The notes beneath the pieces are model-generated. The model had not been told where the DNA came from. It did not search any database and was given only the letters and a program-made list of their open reading frames with translations. The translations under genes were made by a program, and so were the position numbers. This document shows positions 1-7,506 of a stretch of DNA of 33,413 nucleotides, one piece after another; position 1 is the stretch's first letter; every line of letters begins with the position of its first letter. Where the stretch lies: positions 1 through 33,413 of the forward strand of contig DVLD01000056.1 in NCBI GenBank assembly GCA_018715725.1. Reading direction: 5' to 3'. The DNA comes from Candidatus Aveggerthella excrementigallinarum. GTDB lineage: Bacteria > Actinomycetota > Coriobacteriia > Coriobacteriales > Eggerthellaceae.

Positions 1-1277
1 GCCGCGTAGCGCACGCGCTTGGCGTTCTTGCGCAGCGTGTGCACCGCGTCAGCGTCGGCGAAGTCCACCGTCTCGAAGCCTTCGTCCACGCCGCGCGCCA
101 TGTCGTCGAAGCGAGCTTGGGCAGCATCGGGTTCGATGCCCCACCGCCTTACGGCGCGCGTCCAGGGCAGGCGCTTCACGCCTGCGCGCACGCGCTCGAG
201 CGCCGCCCGCGCCTCAGCGCCGCCGAGGAACGCAACCACGCGGTCGCGCTCCGCCTCGCGCGCGGTGCGCACGGCGGCAACGAGCTCGCCGGTGGGAAGG
301 GGCAGCTCAGCAGCCTGTTTCATGAGCACGTCGTACTCGCGCAGGCGCGAGGTCTCGATCACGACGGCGCGCAGGTCGCGCTGCAGGGCCTTGTGGCGCT
401 TGCGGTCAAGAAACGGCGCGGCAAACGCAAGCAGGCTGCGCAACGTGCGGATGGACACGCGCAGCTTATGGAGCGTCTCTGGCTCGTCCGGGTCGGCCAA
501 GAAGACGCCCAGGCGCGCCTCGACCGTCTCATCCCACGCACGCACGACTTCCTGGATGACCGCGCGCGTCTTCCAGCACTGGGAGCGCGGCCCTTGGACG
601 AACCAGAGCAGGCGTGGCTGCTCGCCACGGGCGCCGGACGCGGCGTCGAGCGGTGCCGTTGCGGGCGCCGCCTCGCATGGTGGCACGGCGTCATCCCTTT
701 GATCAGCAGCTGCGCCGTCAGGCACGACGTCGAAGTAGCCGACCTCCTCTTCGGCCAGGCTGCACTCGGCGGGCGCGACCTCGCGCGCGAACCAGTCTTC
801 GACACGTCGCGGCAAACGCACTGCCGCGACCGCACCGGTGGCGCAGTCAATCCGCGCGCCGCACAAACACGCAAGCGCATCCTCCACGAACGGGTTATGC
901 CCCACCACAATGACGCACGACGCGTTCGTTTCCGCCAGCTCCGCGCAAAATGCCGCAAAGTCCTGCCGCGCCAAGCAGTCGTGCTCGTCGACGGGGATGT
1001 CAGCCTTGGCGATTCTAGTGTACGCGCGCACGACCTCGTCGGCCGTTTGGCGCGTGCGCGCCGTGGGGCTGACCCACAGCTCGACCGGCGCTGCTCCGTC
1101 GAGCGCGCTCTCCTGTGCCTCCGCGAACAGCCCCTTCGCAAGCTTCGCGGACTTCGGCAGCCATGCGCGCAAGGCTTGCCTACCCGCCTTTGTGAGCGTG
1201 CGCTCTTCGTCCGGCAGCCCCAAATCACGCGACTGCGCCTTGCCATGTCTGATGAAGATTACCGTGCGTGCTGCCAT
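1..1277 (-). CDS. SixA-type histidine phosphatase fused to a CHAD domain (3' end beyond window)
   Basis: This gene is absent from the ORF track because it has no stop inside the window; I read 425 codons from an ATG at 1277, preceded by AAAAGGGGGC. The N-terminus (about residues 4-180) is a histidine phosphatase: FIRHGKA at 8-14 carries the catalytic RHG, SPTARTRQT follows at 70-78, and a second histidine lies in VVVGHNPF near 127. After a low-complexity linker (about 185-225) comes a CHAD domain, with LHKLRVSIRTLRSLL at 269-283 and VHTLRKNAKRVRYA at the window edge, both matching the conserved basic helices of that family. SixA enzymes remove phosphate from phosphohistidine proteins; CHAD domains bind polyphosphate. 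The joint role is inferred: a cytoplasmic phosphatase tethered to, or regulated by, polyphosphate. No signal peptide or membrane segment is visible. The long plus-strand ORFs over this region are shadows. Confidence 0.85.
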   Translation of the reverse strand, partial: MAARTVIFIRHGKAQSRDLGLPDEERTLTKAGRQALRAWLPKSAKLAKGLFAEAQESALDGAAPVELWVSPTARTRQTADEVVRAYTRIAKADIPVDEHDCLARQDFAAFCAELAETNASCVIVVGHNPFVEDALACLCGARIDCATGAVAAVRLPRRVEDWFAREVAPAECSLAEEEVGYFDVVPDGAAADQRDDAVPPCEAAPATAPLDAASGARGEQPRLLWFVQGPRSQCWKTRAVIQEVVRAWDETVEARLGVFLADPDEPETLHKLRVSIRTLRSLLAFAAPFLDRKRHKALQRDLRAVVIETSRLREYDVLMKQAAELPLPTGELVAAVRTAREAERDRVVAFLGGAEARAALERVRAGVKRLPWTRAVRRWGIEPDAAQARFDDMARGVDEGFETVDFADADAVHTLRKNAKRVRYA

Positions 1278-1313
1278 GGGAGCCCCCTTTTCCGCGGTTC
1301 TTCGCTTTGCCCC

Positions 1314-1319
1314 ATTCTA
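1314..1319 (-). promoter_or_regulatory. Candidate -10 box for the SixA-CHAD gene
   Basis: The minus strand reads GGGTAGAATGG, with TAGAAT 37 bases upstream of the start codon. A possible -35 (TTGCCT) lies 19 bases upstream, which is a poor spacing. The box fits the -10 pattern seen at other promoters in this window. Confidence 0.4.
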
Positions 1320-1486
1320 CCCGCCCACCATCAAGACCAGGCAACGGGACGGCAACCGAACATGGTCGTTAGACGGCGGGATTCCGCGTCAATGCCGTCG
1401 ATTGCGCGATGACGGCACGCGGCGCTTTCGCGCGACCAAATAACATGCCAGCAGGCGTGCTGCCCGCGCATCGGTGGTTTCGCTGC

Positions 1487-2689
1487 CTACTTGTCGCCCG
1501 CGCGCAACGCATCGGTCCGCTTCATCGGGCGAATCATGAGCGCGCCGCACAGCACGAACGCCACGATGGCGAACGCCGCCCCCACGTACCCGACGGACGC
1601 GATGCCACTCGCCGCCACCACCAAGCCGCCAATCTGCGTGCCCCCGCTGATGCCGAGGTTGAACAGGCCTGAGTAGATGGACATGGCGACCGCCGAGGCG
1701 TCCGACGGCGCGTACTTGAGCACCTCCGCCTGGAACGCCACGTTAAACGCGGTGTAGCACATGCCCCACAGCACGCAGCACGCGAACGCCGTGCCAAATG
1801 CGGACGCGGCGACACCCAGCAGCCCCAGCGCCGCGGCGACGCCCAGGATGGTGCAGCGCAGGAACGCGAAGCGCGCGCTGCCGTACAAGCGCGAGAAGAG
1901 CGCGCTGCCCGCGATGCCCGCCGCGCCGTAGACGCACAGCACCGTCGTGACAAGCCCCTCCGGCATGCCTGCCACCTGCAGCAAGAACGGCTCGATGTAG
2001 CTGTACCCCACGAAGTGCGCGCCTGCCAAGACGACCGTCACCACGAAGATGCCCACGAGCGGACGAACACGGAACAGCCCCGGCAGCTCTTTCACGCCGA
2101 AGCGCTTGCCTGCCGGCATCTTCGGCAGCGTGCGCCACAAATACGCAAGCGCCACGAACGCTGCCACCGCCACGCACGCGAACGTCATGCGCCAGCCGAG
2201 CGCAAGGCCGATGGAGCGGCCGAGCGGCAGGCCGCATACCACCGCGACGGCGGAGCCAGTGGCGATGCAGCTGAGCGCAAGCGAGCTGCGCCGATAGTCG
2301 ACGGCGTACACCGCCATGGGCGAGGCGATGGACCAGAACACCGCGTGCGCGCTCGCCACCACCAGGCGCGCGCCCACGAGCAGCGCGAAGCTCGGCGCCA
2401 CTGCCGAAAGCAGCTGCCCGAGGCCGAACACGCCGATCACCGCAAGCATGAGCCCTTTGAACGCGAACCGCGAAGCAAGCATCATGAGCGGCAGCGACAA
2501 CACGAGCACCGCAAGCGCGTACACCGAGATCATGACGCCGGCATCCGCCTCGGTCATGGAGAAGTCCGCCGCGATGTCCACGAGCAGGCCGATGGGCATG
2601 AACTCGGAGGTGTTCATCATGAACGCCGAGAACGCAAGCCCCATGAGCGGAAGCCACTCCCGTGCCGTCATGCCGCCTTTCCCTGCCAT
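1487..2689 (-). CDS. MFS exporter, AraJ/SotB/YdhP-like (DHA1 group)
   Basis: A predicted 12-helix inner-membrane drug or sugar efflux permease of the major facilitator superfamily. Near the N-terminus, TSEFMPIGLL matches the signature of the AraJ/SotB/YdhP group, and the rest is a regular series of hydrophobic helices. The final length is about 400 residues, normal for the family. The ORF track starts at 2746, but a TATAAT box lies at 2740-2735, so that start would be upstream of transcription. I chose ATG 2689 (MAGKGGMTARE) with AAAGGGGC in front; ATG 2671 is the alternative. It appears to be a single-gene unit. The 209 bases between its stop and the next gene hold only weak hairpins (1449-1462 and 1393-1417), the first followed by ATGTTATTT and possibly a weak terminator. 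The substrate cannot be read from the sequence. Confidence 0.85.
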   Translation of the reverse strand: MAGKGGMTAREWLPLMGLAFSAFMMNTSEFMPIGLLVDIAADFSMTEADAGVMISVYALAVLVLSLPLMMLASRFAFKGLMLAVIGVFGLGQLLSAVAPSFALLVGARLVVASAHAVFWSIASPMAVYAVDYRRSSLALSCIATGSAVAVVCGLPLGRSIGLALGWRMTFACVAVAAFVALAYLWRTLPKMPAGKRFGVKELPGLFRVRPLVGIFVVTVVLAGAHFVGYSYIEPFLLQVAGMPEGLVTTVLCVYGAAGIAGSALFSRLYGSARFAFLRCTILGVAAALGLLGVAASAFGTAFACCVLWGMCYTAFNVAFQAEVLKYAPSDASAVAMSIYSGLFNLGISGGTQIGGLVVAASGIASVGYVGAAFAIVAFVLCGALMIRPMKRTDALRAGDK

Positions 2690-2734
2690 GCGCGCCCCTT
2701 TCTGCCGCGTCGTCCCTTTCGCAAACGGCCTGCG

Positions 2735-2740
2735 ATTATA
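2735..2740 (-). promoter_or_regulatory. -10 box (TATAAT) for the MFS gene
   Basis: The minus strand reads GTGCGCTATAATCGC, a perfect -10 hexamer 46 bases upstream of the chosen ATG. No -35 hexamer is recognisable; the expected position falls inside the terminator of the upstream cupin gene. Confidence 0.6.
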
Positions 2741-2747
2741 GCGCACG

Positions 2748-2779
2748 AAAAAGCGGGCGGGGCCTGCGCCCCGCCCGCT
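2748..2779 (-). terminator. Rho-independent terminator of the CMD-cupin unit
   Basis: The minus strand forms a perfect 12-bp GC stem (AGCGGGCGGGGC with GCCCCGCCCGCT) around a 4-base loop, followed directly by TTTTT. It lies about 45 bases after the cupin stop codon and almost touches the -10 box of the MFS gene, so it insulates the two units. Confidence 0.85.
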
Positions 2780-2824
2780 CCACGCGCGCGTTCGCGAACT
2801 CTCCGCGCGGCATGCGCCACGCGT

Positions 2825-3256
2825 TTACCGGACCGCCGCGTACTGCTCGTCGTCCACCGGCTCGAGCCACTCGTTCGTGGCGCCCTCGACCGGCTCGGAG
2901 AAGGCGATGTGCGACATCCAACTGTCCGCCGCCGCACCATGCCAGTGTTTGACCTCCGGCGGGATGTTGATGACGGTGCCCGGCACAAGCGCCACGGCTG
3001 GCTTGCCCCATTCCTGGTACCAGCCGCGGCCGCCCATCACGATGAGGATTTGGCCGGCGCCATGGTGCACATGCCAGTTGTTGCGGCACCCCGGCTCGAA
3101 GGTGACGTTGCTCACGAACACCCGGTCGGTGGTGAGCGGCGCCAGGTAACTCTGCCCGATGAAATACTGCGCGTAGGCGTCATTCGGGTCGCCGATCGGG
3201 AAGGCCATGCCCTCGCCCAGGCTGGCCTTCGCCTCCGCCATCTTCTGCTCATCCAT
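2825..3256 (-). CDS. Small cupin-domain protein
   Basis: A 143-residue single-domain cupin. The metal-binding motif 1 is visible as WHVHHGAGQILIVMGGRGWY and motif 2 as PPEVKHWHGAAADSWMSHIAF; the His-rich positions are what cupins use to hold one divalent metal. Proteins of this shape often sit beside carboxymuconolactone decarboxylase-like genes, as here, and may protect against or detoxify reactive compounds, but the substrate is unknown. Two ATGs compete: 3262 (MSMDEQ) is only one base from AAGGAG, whereas 3256 (MDEQKM) is seven bases away, so 3256 is preferred. The track start at 3550 adds an arginine-rich stretch that is not cupin and overlaps the upstream gene. It is probably cotranscribed with the CMD gene across a 131-base gap holding a 7-bp GC hairpin (3347-3365) without a U-run. 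Confidence 0.85.
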   Translation of the reverse strand: MDEQKMAEAKASLGEGMAFPIGDPNDAYAQYFIGQSYLAPLTTDRVFVSNVTFEPGCRNNWHVHHGAGQILIVMGGRGWYQEWGKPAVALVPGTVINIPPEVKHWHGAAADSWMSHIAFSEPVEGATNEWLEPVDDEQYAAVR

Positions 3257-3387
3257 GCTCATGCTCCTTTCGTTTCCCGCGAACGCCCCGGATGCGCTCG
3301 CAAAGCTTGACCCGTGCTGACGGGCTCGCGATGTGTTGACAAGGATCCGCCGGAACCCCCGGCGGCGACGTTCGGGGTCAATCGGCA

Positions 3388-4125
3388 TTACCCCTGCGCC
3401 TTCGCCGCCGCGTCCACGCAGGCAAGCGCATTCAGGCTGCGCGGGTAGCCCACGTAGGGCAGGCACTGGTGCACGACGGCGTACAGGAGCGACTTGTCGT
3501 TGCCCATGCTCAGATTGCCGCCGGCGTGCGCGGTCAGCTGCGGCTCGCAACCGCCCTGCGCCGCCAGGTAGCAGAACGTGACCAGCTCTCGCTCTGCCAG
3601 CGTGAGCCCGCCGCGCGTGTAGTAGTCGCCGAAGCAGTTCTCCGCAAGCCAGCGGTTCACGACCGCGCGCTCTTCAGGGCACTTCTCCCAACTGCCGCGC
3701 ATGCCTTCGCCGAAGATGTCGACCTGCGCCTGGTTGCCCTTCTGCAAGCGGTCGTCCGCCGAGGTCGTCCCTTGCGCTTCGAGCGGCAGCCTCACGCCGC
3801 GTGACGCGAAGACGTCGTTCATGACGCCCACGAACGGCAGCACGCGACCGATGCCGAGGTAGTCCACCGCCTGGTAGACCACCTCGCGCAGCTCGAGGGG
3901 CGTCACGCCCCCATCCAGGATACCCGGCAGCTCGGCGCGGAACGCATCGATGCCCTGGCATCCCAGCAGCGTGGCGGCCACGCACAGCCCGCGCGTGCGC
4001 TCCGGCAGCCGCACCGCCTCTTCCTGCCGCGCTTCGCTCACGAACCTGCTGACAATGCCCGCCAGTTCGGGGTCGGTCTGGACAATGTCCGCGCACACGC
4101 CTGCCACGGCCTCTTGTTCCACCAT
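3388..4125 (-). CDS. Carboxymuconolactone decarboxylase-family protein (two CMD halves)
   Basis: At 245 residues this is about twice the length of a single CMD domain, and two related halves can be seen: ELPGILDGGVTPLELREVVYQAV in the first and YYTRGGLTLAERELVTFCYLAAQGG in the second. The second half ends with AHAGGNLSMGN, like gamma-carboxymuconolactone decarboxylase. I see no CxxC peroxidase pair, so an AhpD-type thiol peroxidase is less likely. Two-domain CMD proteins with a cupin partner are common in anaerobes and usually unassigned. The start at 4125 has AAGGAAGG five bases upstream. A MerR-type promoter (4165-4195) points to induction by a thiol- or electrophile-responsive regulator encoded elsewhere. 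Confidence 0.85.
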   Translation of the reverse strand: MVEQEAVAGVCADIVQTDPELAGIVSRFVSEARQEEAVRLPERTRGLCVAATLLGCQGIDAFRAELPGILDGGVTPLELREVVYQAVDYLGIGRVLPFVGVMNDVFASRGVRLPLEAQGTTSADDRLQKGNQAQVDIFGEGMRGSWEKCPEERAVVNRWLAENCFGDYYTRGGLTLAERELVTFCYLAAQGGCEPQLTAHAGGNLSMGNDKSLLYAVVHQCLPYVGYPRSLNALACVDAAAKAQG

Positions 4126-4164
4126 GTTCGCCTTCCTTTCGCACAGGCCCTACCGTCCGAAGCG

Positions 4165-4195
4165 ATGCTAGGCCTTGGAGCAAGCTCAAAGTCAA
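4165..4195 (-). promoter_or_regulatory. MerR-type promoter with dyad operator upstream of the CMD gene
   Basis: The minus strand holds TTGACT, a 19-bp spacer and TAGCAT. The spacer and the last bases of the -35 form a near-perfect dyad: CTTTGAGC and GCTCCAAG, 7 of 8 paired, around a TT centre. A 19-bp spacer with the dyad inside it is the hallmark of MerR-regulated promoters, in which the activator twists DNA to realign the two hexamers. The half-site resembles operators of NmlR/AdhR-type MerR proteins. The start codon is 40 bases downstream. No MerR gene lies in the window. Confidence 0.75.
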
Positions 4196-4230
4196 CACGA
4201 AAACGCGCCATTTTTTGCCCGGACGCACGA

Positions 4231-4263
4231 CGGCCCGGGAGGGCATGCCGCCGTCCCGGGCCG
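4231..4263 (-). terminator. GC hairpin after leuB, possible terminator without a U-run
   Basis: A perfect 10-bp stem (CGGCCCGGGA with TCCCGGGCCG) around a 13-base loop, 24 bases after the leuB stop. The minus strand has no U-run after it, so it may stabilise the 3' end or work with Rho rather than terminate by itself. Confidence 0.5.
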
Positions 4264-4287
4264 TTCCCTGCGCTGGATCGTGCTCGC

Positions 4288-5397
4288 CTACAGGCGCTCA
4301 ACCACCAGATCGCCCATCTTGACCGTGCCGACCACGTGGTCGTCCGGCGTGTCCGGGCTCTTGATGTCGCCCGTGCGCCAACCTTCGTCGAGCACGGCAG
4401 CCACCGCGCGGTTGACGTCGTCCGCCGCCTCGTTCATGCCGAAGCTGTAGCGCAGCATCATCTCGACGGAGAGAATCTGCGCAAGCGGGTTCGCGACGCC
4501 CTGGCCGGCGATGTCCGGCGCGCTGCCGTGGCTCGGCTCGTAGAGCGCGGTGCCGTCGCCCAGGCTGGCGCTTGCCAGCATGCCGAGCGACCCGGTGATC
4601 TGGGCCGCCTCGTCAGAGAGGATATCCCCGAACATGTTCTCCGTCACCACGACGTCGAAGTCGGCCGGACGGTTGATGAGCTGCATGGCGGTGTTGTCCA
4701 CCAGCAAGTCCTCCAACTCCACGTCCGGGTAGTCTGCGTCATGCACGCGGTGCACGATCTCGCGCCACAGGCGGCTCGTCTCGAGCACGTTCGCCTTGTC
4801 CACGCTCGTGACCTTGCCGCGGCGCGTGCGCGCGGCTTCGAATGCCTGGCGCGCAATGCGCTCGATCTCGTACTCGCGGTACTCCAGCGTGTCGTAAGCG
4901 CGCTGGCCGCGAGCGCCGTTCGCGCCGGCGCCCTCTTCGTCGTAGAAGCGCTCACGACGCCCGAAGTACAAGCCGCCCGTGAGCTCGCGCACGATGACCA
5001 GGTCCACGCCGTCGATGACCTCGGGCTTCAGCGTGGAAGCGCCAGCGAGGGCGTTGAAGATCTTCACCGGGCGCAGGTTCGTGTACAGGCCGAGCGCCTT
5101 GCGGATGCCAAGCAGGCCCTGCTCCGGACGCGGCTTCTCCGGGTCGGTCGTGTCCCACTTCGGGCCGCCCACGGCGGCCAGCAGCACGGCGTCGGACGCG
5201 TTCGCCGCCTCCAGCGTCTCCTGCGGCAGCGCGGTGCCGGTGGCGTCGATGGCAGCGCCGCCCAGCAGCGCTTCGGTGTACTCGAACGCGACATCGTACT
5301 TCGCGCCCAGCGCGTCGAGCACCTTCACGGCTTCAGCGATGATCTCCGGCCCGATGCCGTCGCCCGGCAGCAGGCAGATTTTGTAGGTGGCGGTCAT
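4288..5397 (-). CDS. leuB: 3-isopropylmalate dehydrogenase
   Basis: LeuB oxidises and decarboxylates 3-isopropylmalate to 2-oxoisocaproate with NAD+, the third committed step of leucine synthesis, in the cytosol. At 369 residues the protein has the normal length. Family landmarks are present: [11 protein letters not shown] at the N-terminus, the NLRPVKIF region, ELTGGLYFG, the [15 protein letters not shown] segment with the catalytic lysine, and the metal-binding [18 protein letters not shown] followed by the nucleotide-binding [15 protein letters not shown]. The start at 5397 has GGAGG six bases upstream. It lies 10 bases after leuD and is the last gene of leuCDB. leuA is not in the window. 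Confidence 0.97.
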   Translation of the reverse strand: MTATYKICLLPGDGIGPEIIAEAVKVLDALGAKYDVAFEYTEALLGGAAIDATGTALPQETLEAANASDAVLLAAVGGPKWDTTDPEKPRPEQGLLGIRKALGLYTNLRPVKIFNALAGASTLKPEVIDGVDLVIVRELTGGLYFGRRERFYDEEGAGANGARGQRAYDTLEYREYEIERIARQAFEAARTRRGKVTSVDKANVLETSRLWREIVHRVHDADYPDVELEDLLVDNTAMQLINRPADFDVVVTENMFGDILSDEAAQITGSLGMLASASLGDGTALYEPSHGSAPDIAGQGVANPLAQILSVEMMLRYSFGMNEAADDVNRAVAAVLDEGWRTGDIKSPDTPDDHVVGTVKMGDLVVERL

Positions 5398-5407
5398 GCT
5401 TCCTCCC

Positions 5408-5905
5408 TTACTTCAGCCCCAGGACTTCGCGGGTGCGGTTCACCAGGCCGCCCTTCTCGATGATCTCGCGGATGAACGGCGGGAACGGGTGCGCCTGGAA
5501 CACAGCACCCGTGGTCTCGTCGGTGATGACGCCGGTGTCGGCGTCAACCTTCACCACGTCACCCTGCTTGATGGCGTCCACAGCCTCGGGGCACTCCATG
5601 ATGGGCAGGCCGATGTTGATGGAATTGCGGTAGAAGATGCGCGCGAAGCTCTTTGCGATGACGCACGACACGCCCGCCGCCTTGATGCAGAGGGGTGCGT
5701 GCTCGCGCGAAGAGCCGCAGCCGAAGTTCTCTTCCGCCACCAGGATGTCGCCCGGGGCAACGTTCCGCACGAAGTCGGCGTCCAGATCCTCCAGGCAATG
5801 CTTCGTCAGCTCTGCCGGATCGGAGGTGTTCAGATAGCGCGCAGGGATGATGACGTCAGTGTCGATATCGCGCCCATAGCGGTGCGCGGTGCCTTTGAAT
5901 TCCAT
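5408..5905 (-). CDS. leuD: 3-isopropylmalate dehydratase small subunit
   Basis: LeuD is the swivelling small subunit of isopropylmalate isomerase; with LeuC it converts 2-isopropylmalate to 3-isopropylmalate. The protein has 165 residues, typical of the short bacterial/archaeal-type LeuD. Visible features are the N-terminal [21 protein letters not shown], the substrate-contact loop [13 protein letters not shown] and [15 protein letters not shown]. The start at 5905 has GGAGACC upstream. It is separated from leuC by 47 bases largely filled by a palindrome (5922-5954), and is followed 10 bases later by leuB. The palindrome might lower expression of leuD and leuB relative to leuC. Confidence 0.97.
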   Translation of the reverse strand: MEFKGTAHRYGRDIDTDVIIPARYLNTSDPAELTKHCLEDLDADFVRNVAPGDILVAEENFGCGSSREHAPLCIKAAGVSCVIAKSFARIFYRNSINIGLPIMECPEAVDAIKQGDVVKVDADTGVITDETTGAVFQAHPFPPFIREIIEKGGLVNRTREVLGLK

Positions 5906-5921
5906 GACGGTCTCCTCTCAG

Positions 5922-5954
5922 AATGTGAAAAAGTGCCTGACCCTTTTTCACATT
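5922..5954. repeat. REP-like palindrome between leuC and leuD
   Basis: A perfect 12-bp inverted repeat (AATGTGAAAAAG and CTTTTTCACATT) around the 9-base loop TGCCTGACC. It overlaps the leuC stop codon. It is AT-rich in a very GC-rich setting, which suggests that it came from outside the operon. The GTGCCTGACCC core resembles short dispersed palindromes that I recall from many bacterial genomes; that is recollection, not a search result. As RNA it can form a hairpin on either strand, each with a U-run in one arm. Confidence 0.8.
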
Positions 5955-7218
5955 ACAGGTCTTCCGGAAGGGCAAGGTGACCCGCCACGGCGGACGCGGC
6001 GGCCACGGCCGGGTTCGACAGGTACACTTCGGACGTCGGGTCGCCCATGCGGCCGACGAAGTTGCGGTTCGTGGTGGCCACACAGCGCTCGCCTGCCGCG
6101 AGGATGCCCATGTAGCCGCCCAGGCACGGACCGCACGTGGGCGTGGACACGGCGCAATTGGCGTCCAGGAAGACCTCCATCAGGCCCTCCTCGATGCACT
6201 GGCGGTACACCAGCTGGGTGGCCGGGATGACGATGCAGCGCACGTTCGGGTGGACCTTCCGACCGCGCAGCACTTCCGCCGCCTGGCGCATGTCCTCGAT
6301 ACGGCCGTTCGTGCAGCTGCCGATGACGGCCTGGTCGATCGCGATATCGCGGGACTCGGCCACCGGATGCGCGTTGGACGGCAGGTGCGGCCAGCTGACC
6401 ATGACCGGGATGTCCTCGGCCTTGATCCGGTAGACGTGCGCGTACTCCGCATCGGCGTCAGAGTGGTACTCCACGCCCGGGCGCTCCATGCGGCCCTGCA
6501 TATAAGCGCGCGTGACGTCGTCCACCTCAATGATGCCGGCCTTGCCGCCCGCCTCGATGGCCATGTTGGAGATGGCGAGGCGGCCTTCCATGGACAGGCT
6601 GCGGATGGCGCTGCCCGTGAACTCCATGGCCTTGTACAGCGCGCCGTCCACGCCGATCATGCCGATGATGTAGAGGATGATGTCCTTGCCGGTGACACCC
6701 GGGCGCAGCTCGCCCTCGATCTCGAACTTGAGCGATTCCGGCACCTTGAACCATGCGCGGCCGGTGGCAAAGCCCACCGCGGCGTCCGTGGAGCCCACGC
6801 CCGTGGAGAACGCGCCGAGCGCTCCGTAGGTGCAGGTGTGCGAGTCCGCACCGATGATGAGGTCGCCGGCGGCCACGACGCCCTGCTCGGGCAGCAGCGC
6901 ATGCTCGACGCCCATGCAGCCGACCTCGTAGTAGTGCGCGATGCCCTGCTCGCGCGCGAAATCGCGCAGCATCTTGGTCTGCTCGGCGCTTTTGATGTCC
7001 TTGTTCGGCGCGTAATGGTCGGGCACGAGGGCAATCTTCGCGGCGTCGAAGACGCGCTCGGCGCCAATCTTGCGGAACTCCTTGATGGCGATGGGGCCCG
7101 TGATGTCGTTGGCGAGCACCAGGTCCAGATCGCACTCGATGAGCTGGCCCGGAACGACCTCGTCCAAGCCCGCGTGGGCCGCCAAGATCTTCTCGGCGAT
7201 GGTCATGGGACGCGGCAT
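5953..7218 (-). CDS. leuC: 3-isopropylmalate dehydratase large subunit
   Basis: LeuC carries the [4Fe-4S] cluster of isopropylmalate isomerase, an aconitase-family enzyme. At 421 residues it is the shorter archaeal-type form. The sequence shows DHYAPNKDI near the start, GADSHTCTYGALGAFSTGVGSTD, and cluster cysteines in IGSCTNGRIEDM and in TPTCGPCLGG; TTNRNFVGRMG is the conserved C-terminal substrate loop. The track start at 7437 adds an arginine-rich extension; ATG 7218 (MPRPMTIAEK) has AAGGAG seven bases upstream and is preferred. It is the first gene of leuCDB, with a promoter near 7323 and a long structured leader (7250-7305). No leucine-rich leader peptide was found. Confidence 0.97.
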   Translation of the reverse strand: MPRPMTIAEKILAAHAGLDEVVPGQLIECDLDLVLANDITGPIAIKEFRKIGAERVFDAAKIALVPDHYAPNKDIKSAEQTKMLRDFAREQGIAHYYEVGCMGVEHALLPEQGVVAAGDLIIGADSHTCTYGALGAFSTGVGSTDAAVGFATGRAWFKVPESLKFEIEGELRPGVTGKDIILYIIGMIGVDGALYKAMEFTGSAIRSLSMEGRLAISNMAIEAGGKAGIIEVDDVTRAYMQGRMERPGVEYHSDADAEYAHVYRIKAEDIPVMVSWPHLPSNAHPVAESRDIAIDQAVIGSCTNGRIEDMRQAAEVLRGRKVHPNVRCIVIPATQLVYRQCIEEGLMEVFLDANCAVSTPTCGPCLGGYMGILAAGERCVATTNRNFVGRMGDPTSEVYLSNPAVAAASAVAGHLALPEDL

Positions 7219-7249
7219 GTGCGCACTCCTTCGTCTTGCGGTACACGAC

Positions 7250-7305
7250 GGGCGGAGCCGGCCCCTTGCGCCGCAGCCGGCGCGCGGAATCGCCCGGCTC
7301 CGCCC
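7250..7305 (-). promoter_or_regulatory. Long hairpin in the leuC leader
   Basis: GGGCGGAGCCGG and CCGGCTCCGCCC form a perfect 12-bp stem enclosing 32 bases, which can themselves fold (GCGCC/GGCGC). It lies in the predicted 5' leader of leuC, about 30 bases before the start codon. It may act as an attenuator or in leader stability, but I cannot assign it to a known riboswitch or T-box, and no U-run follows it. Confidence 0.55.
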
Positions 7306-7322
7306 TCCTTGGAAACCCGCCC

Positions 7323-7352
7323 ATTGTAGCACTCGGAAATTCGCGATTTTCC
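7323..7352 (-). promoter_or_regulatory. leuCDB promoter (-10 TACAAT) with adjacent dyad
   Basis: The minus strand reads GTGCTACAATGG, an extended-type -10 (TGCTACAAT) at 7328-7323. Immediately upstream, 7335-7352 is an 18-bp imperfect palindrome (GGAAAATCGCGAATTTCC, 16 of 18 symmetric) where a -35 or an operator would sit. A repressor or activator site is inferred. The rest of the 288-base gap up to the kdpE stop at 7507 holds only short GC stems (for example 7444-7463). Confidence 0.5.
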
Positions 7353-7506
7353 AAGGAACGCCGTCCGCAATACGCGCGAAACAGAAGGGCCGGGCCAATA
7401 CGGCAACGCGCCCGCGCCACGATGCCGCACGCAGCACGGAATCGCGCGCAGCACACGGCGCGCGCTCAGAGCGCTCGGCGTGCTCGGCGGCAAGACGGCC
7501 TGGCGC

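Noticed and set aside
39-1412. 457-residue plus-strand ORF and 295-residue minus-strand ORF over the SixA-CHAD gene
   Set aside because: Both are Arg/Ala/His-rich, while the third frame on the minus strand gives RHG and CHAD motifs throughout.
2015-3310. 431-residue plus-strand ORF over the MFS and cupin genes
   Set aside because: The composition is His/Arg/Glu-rich without a domain; both minus-strand genes are well supported.
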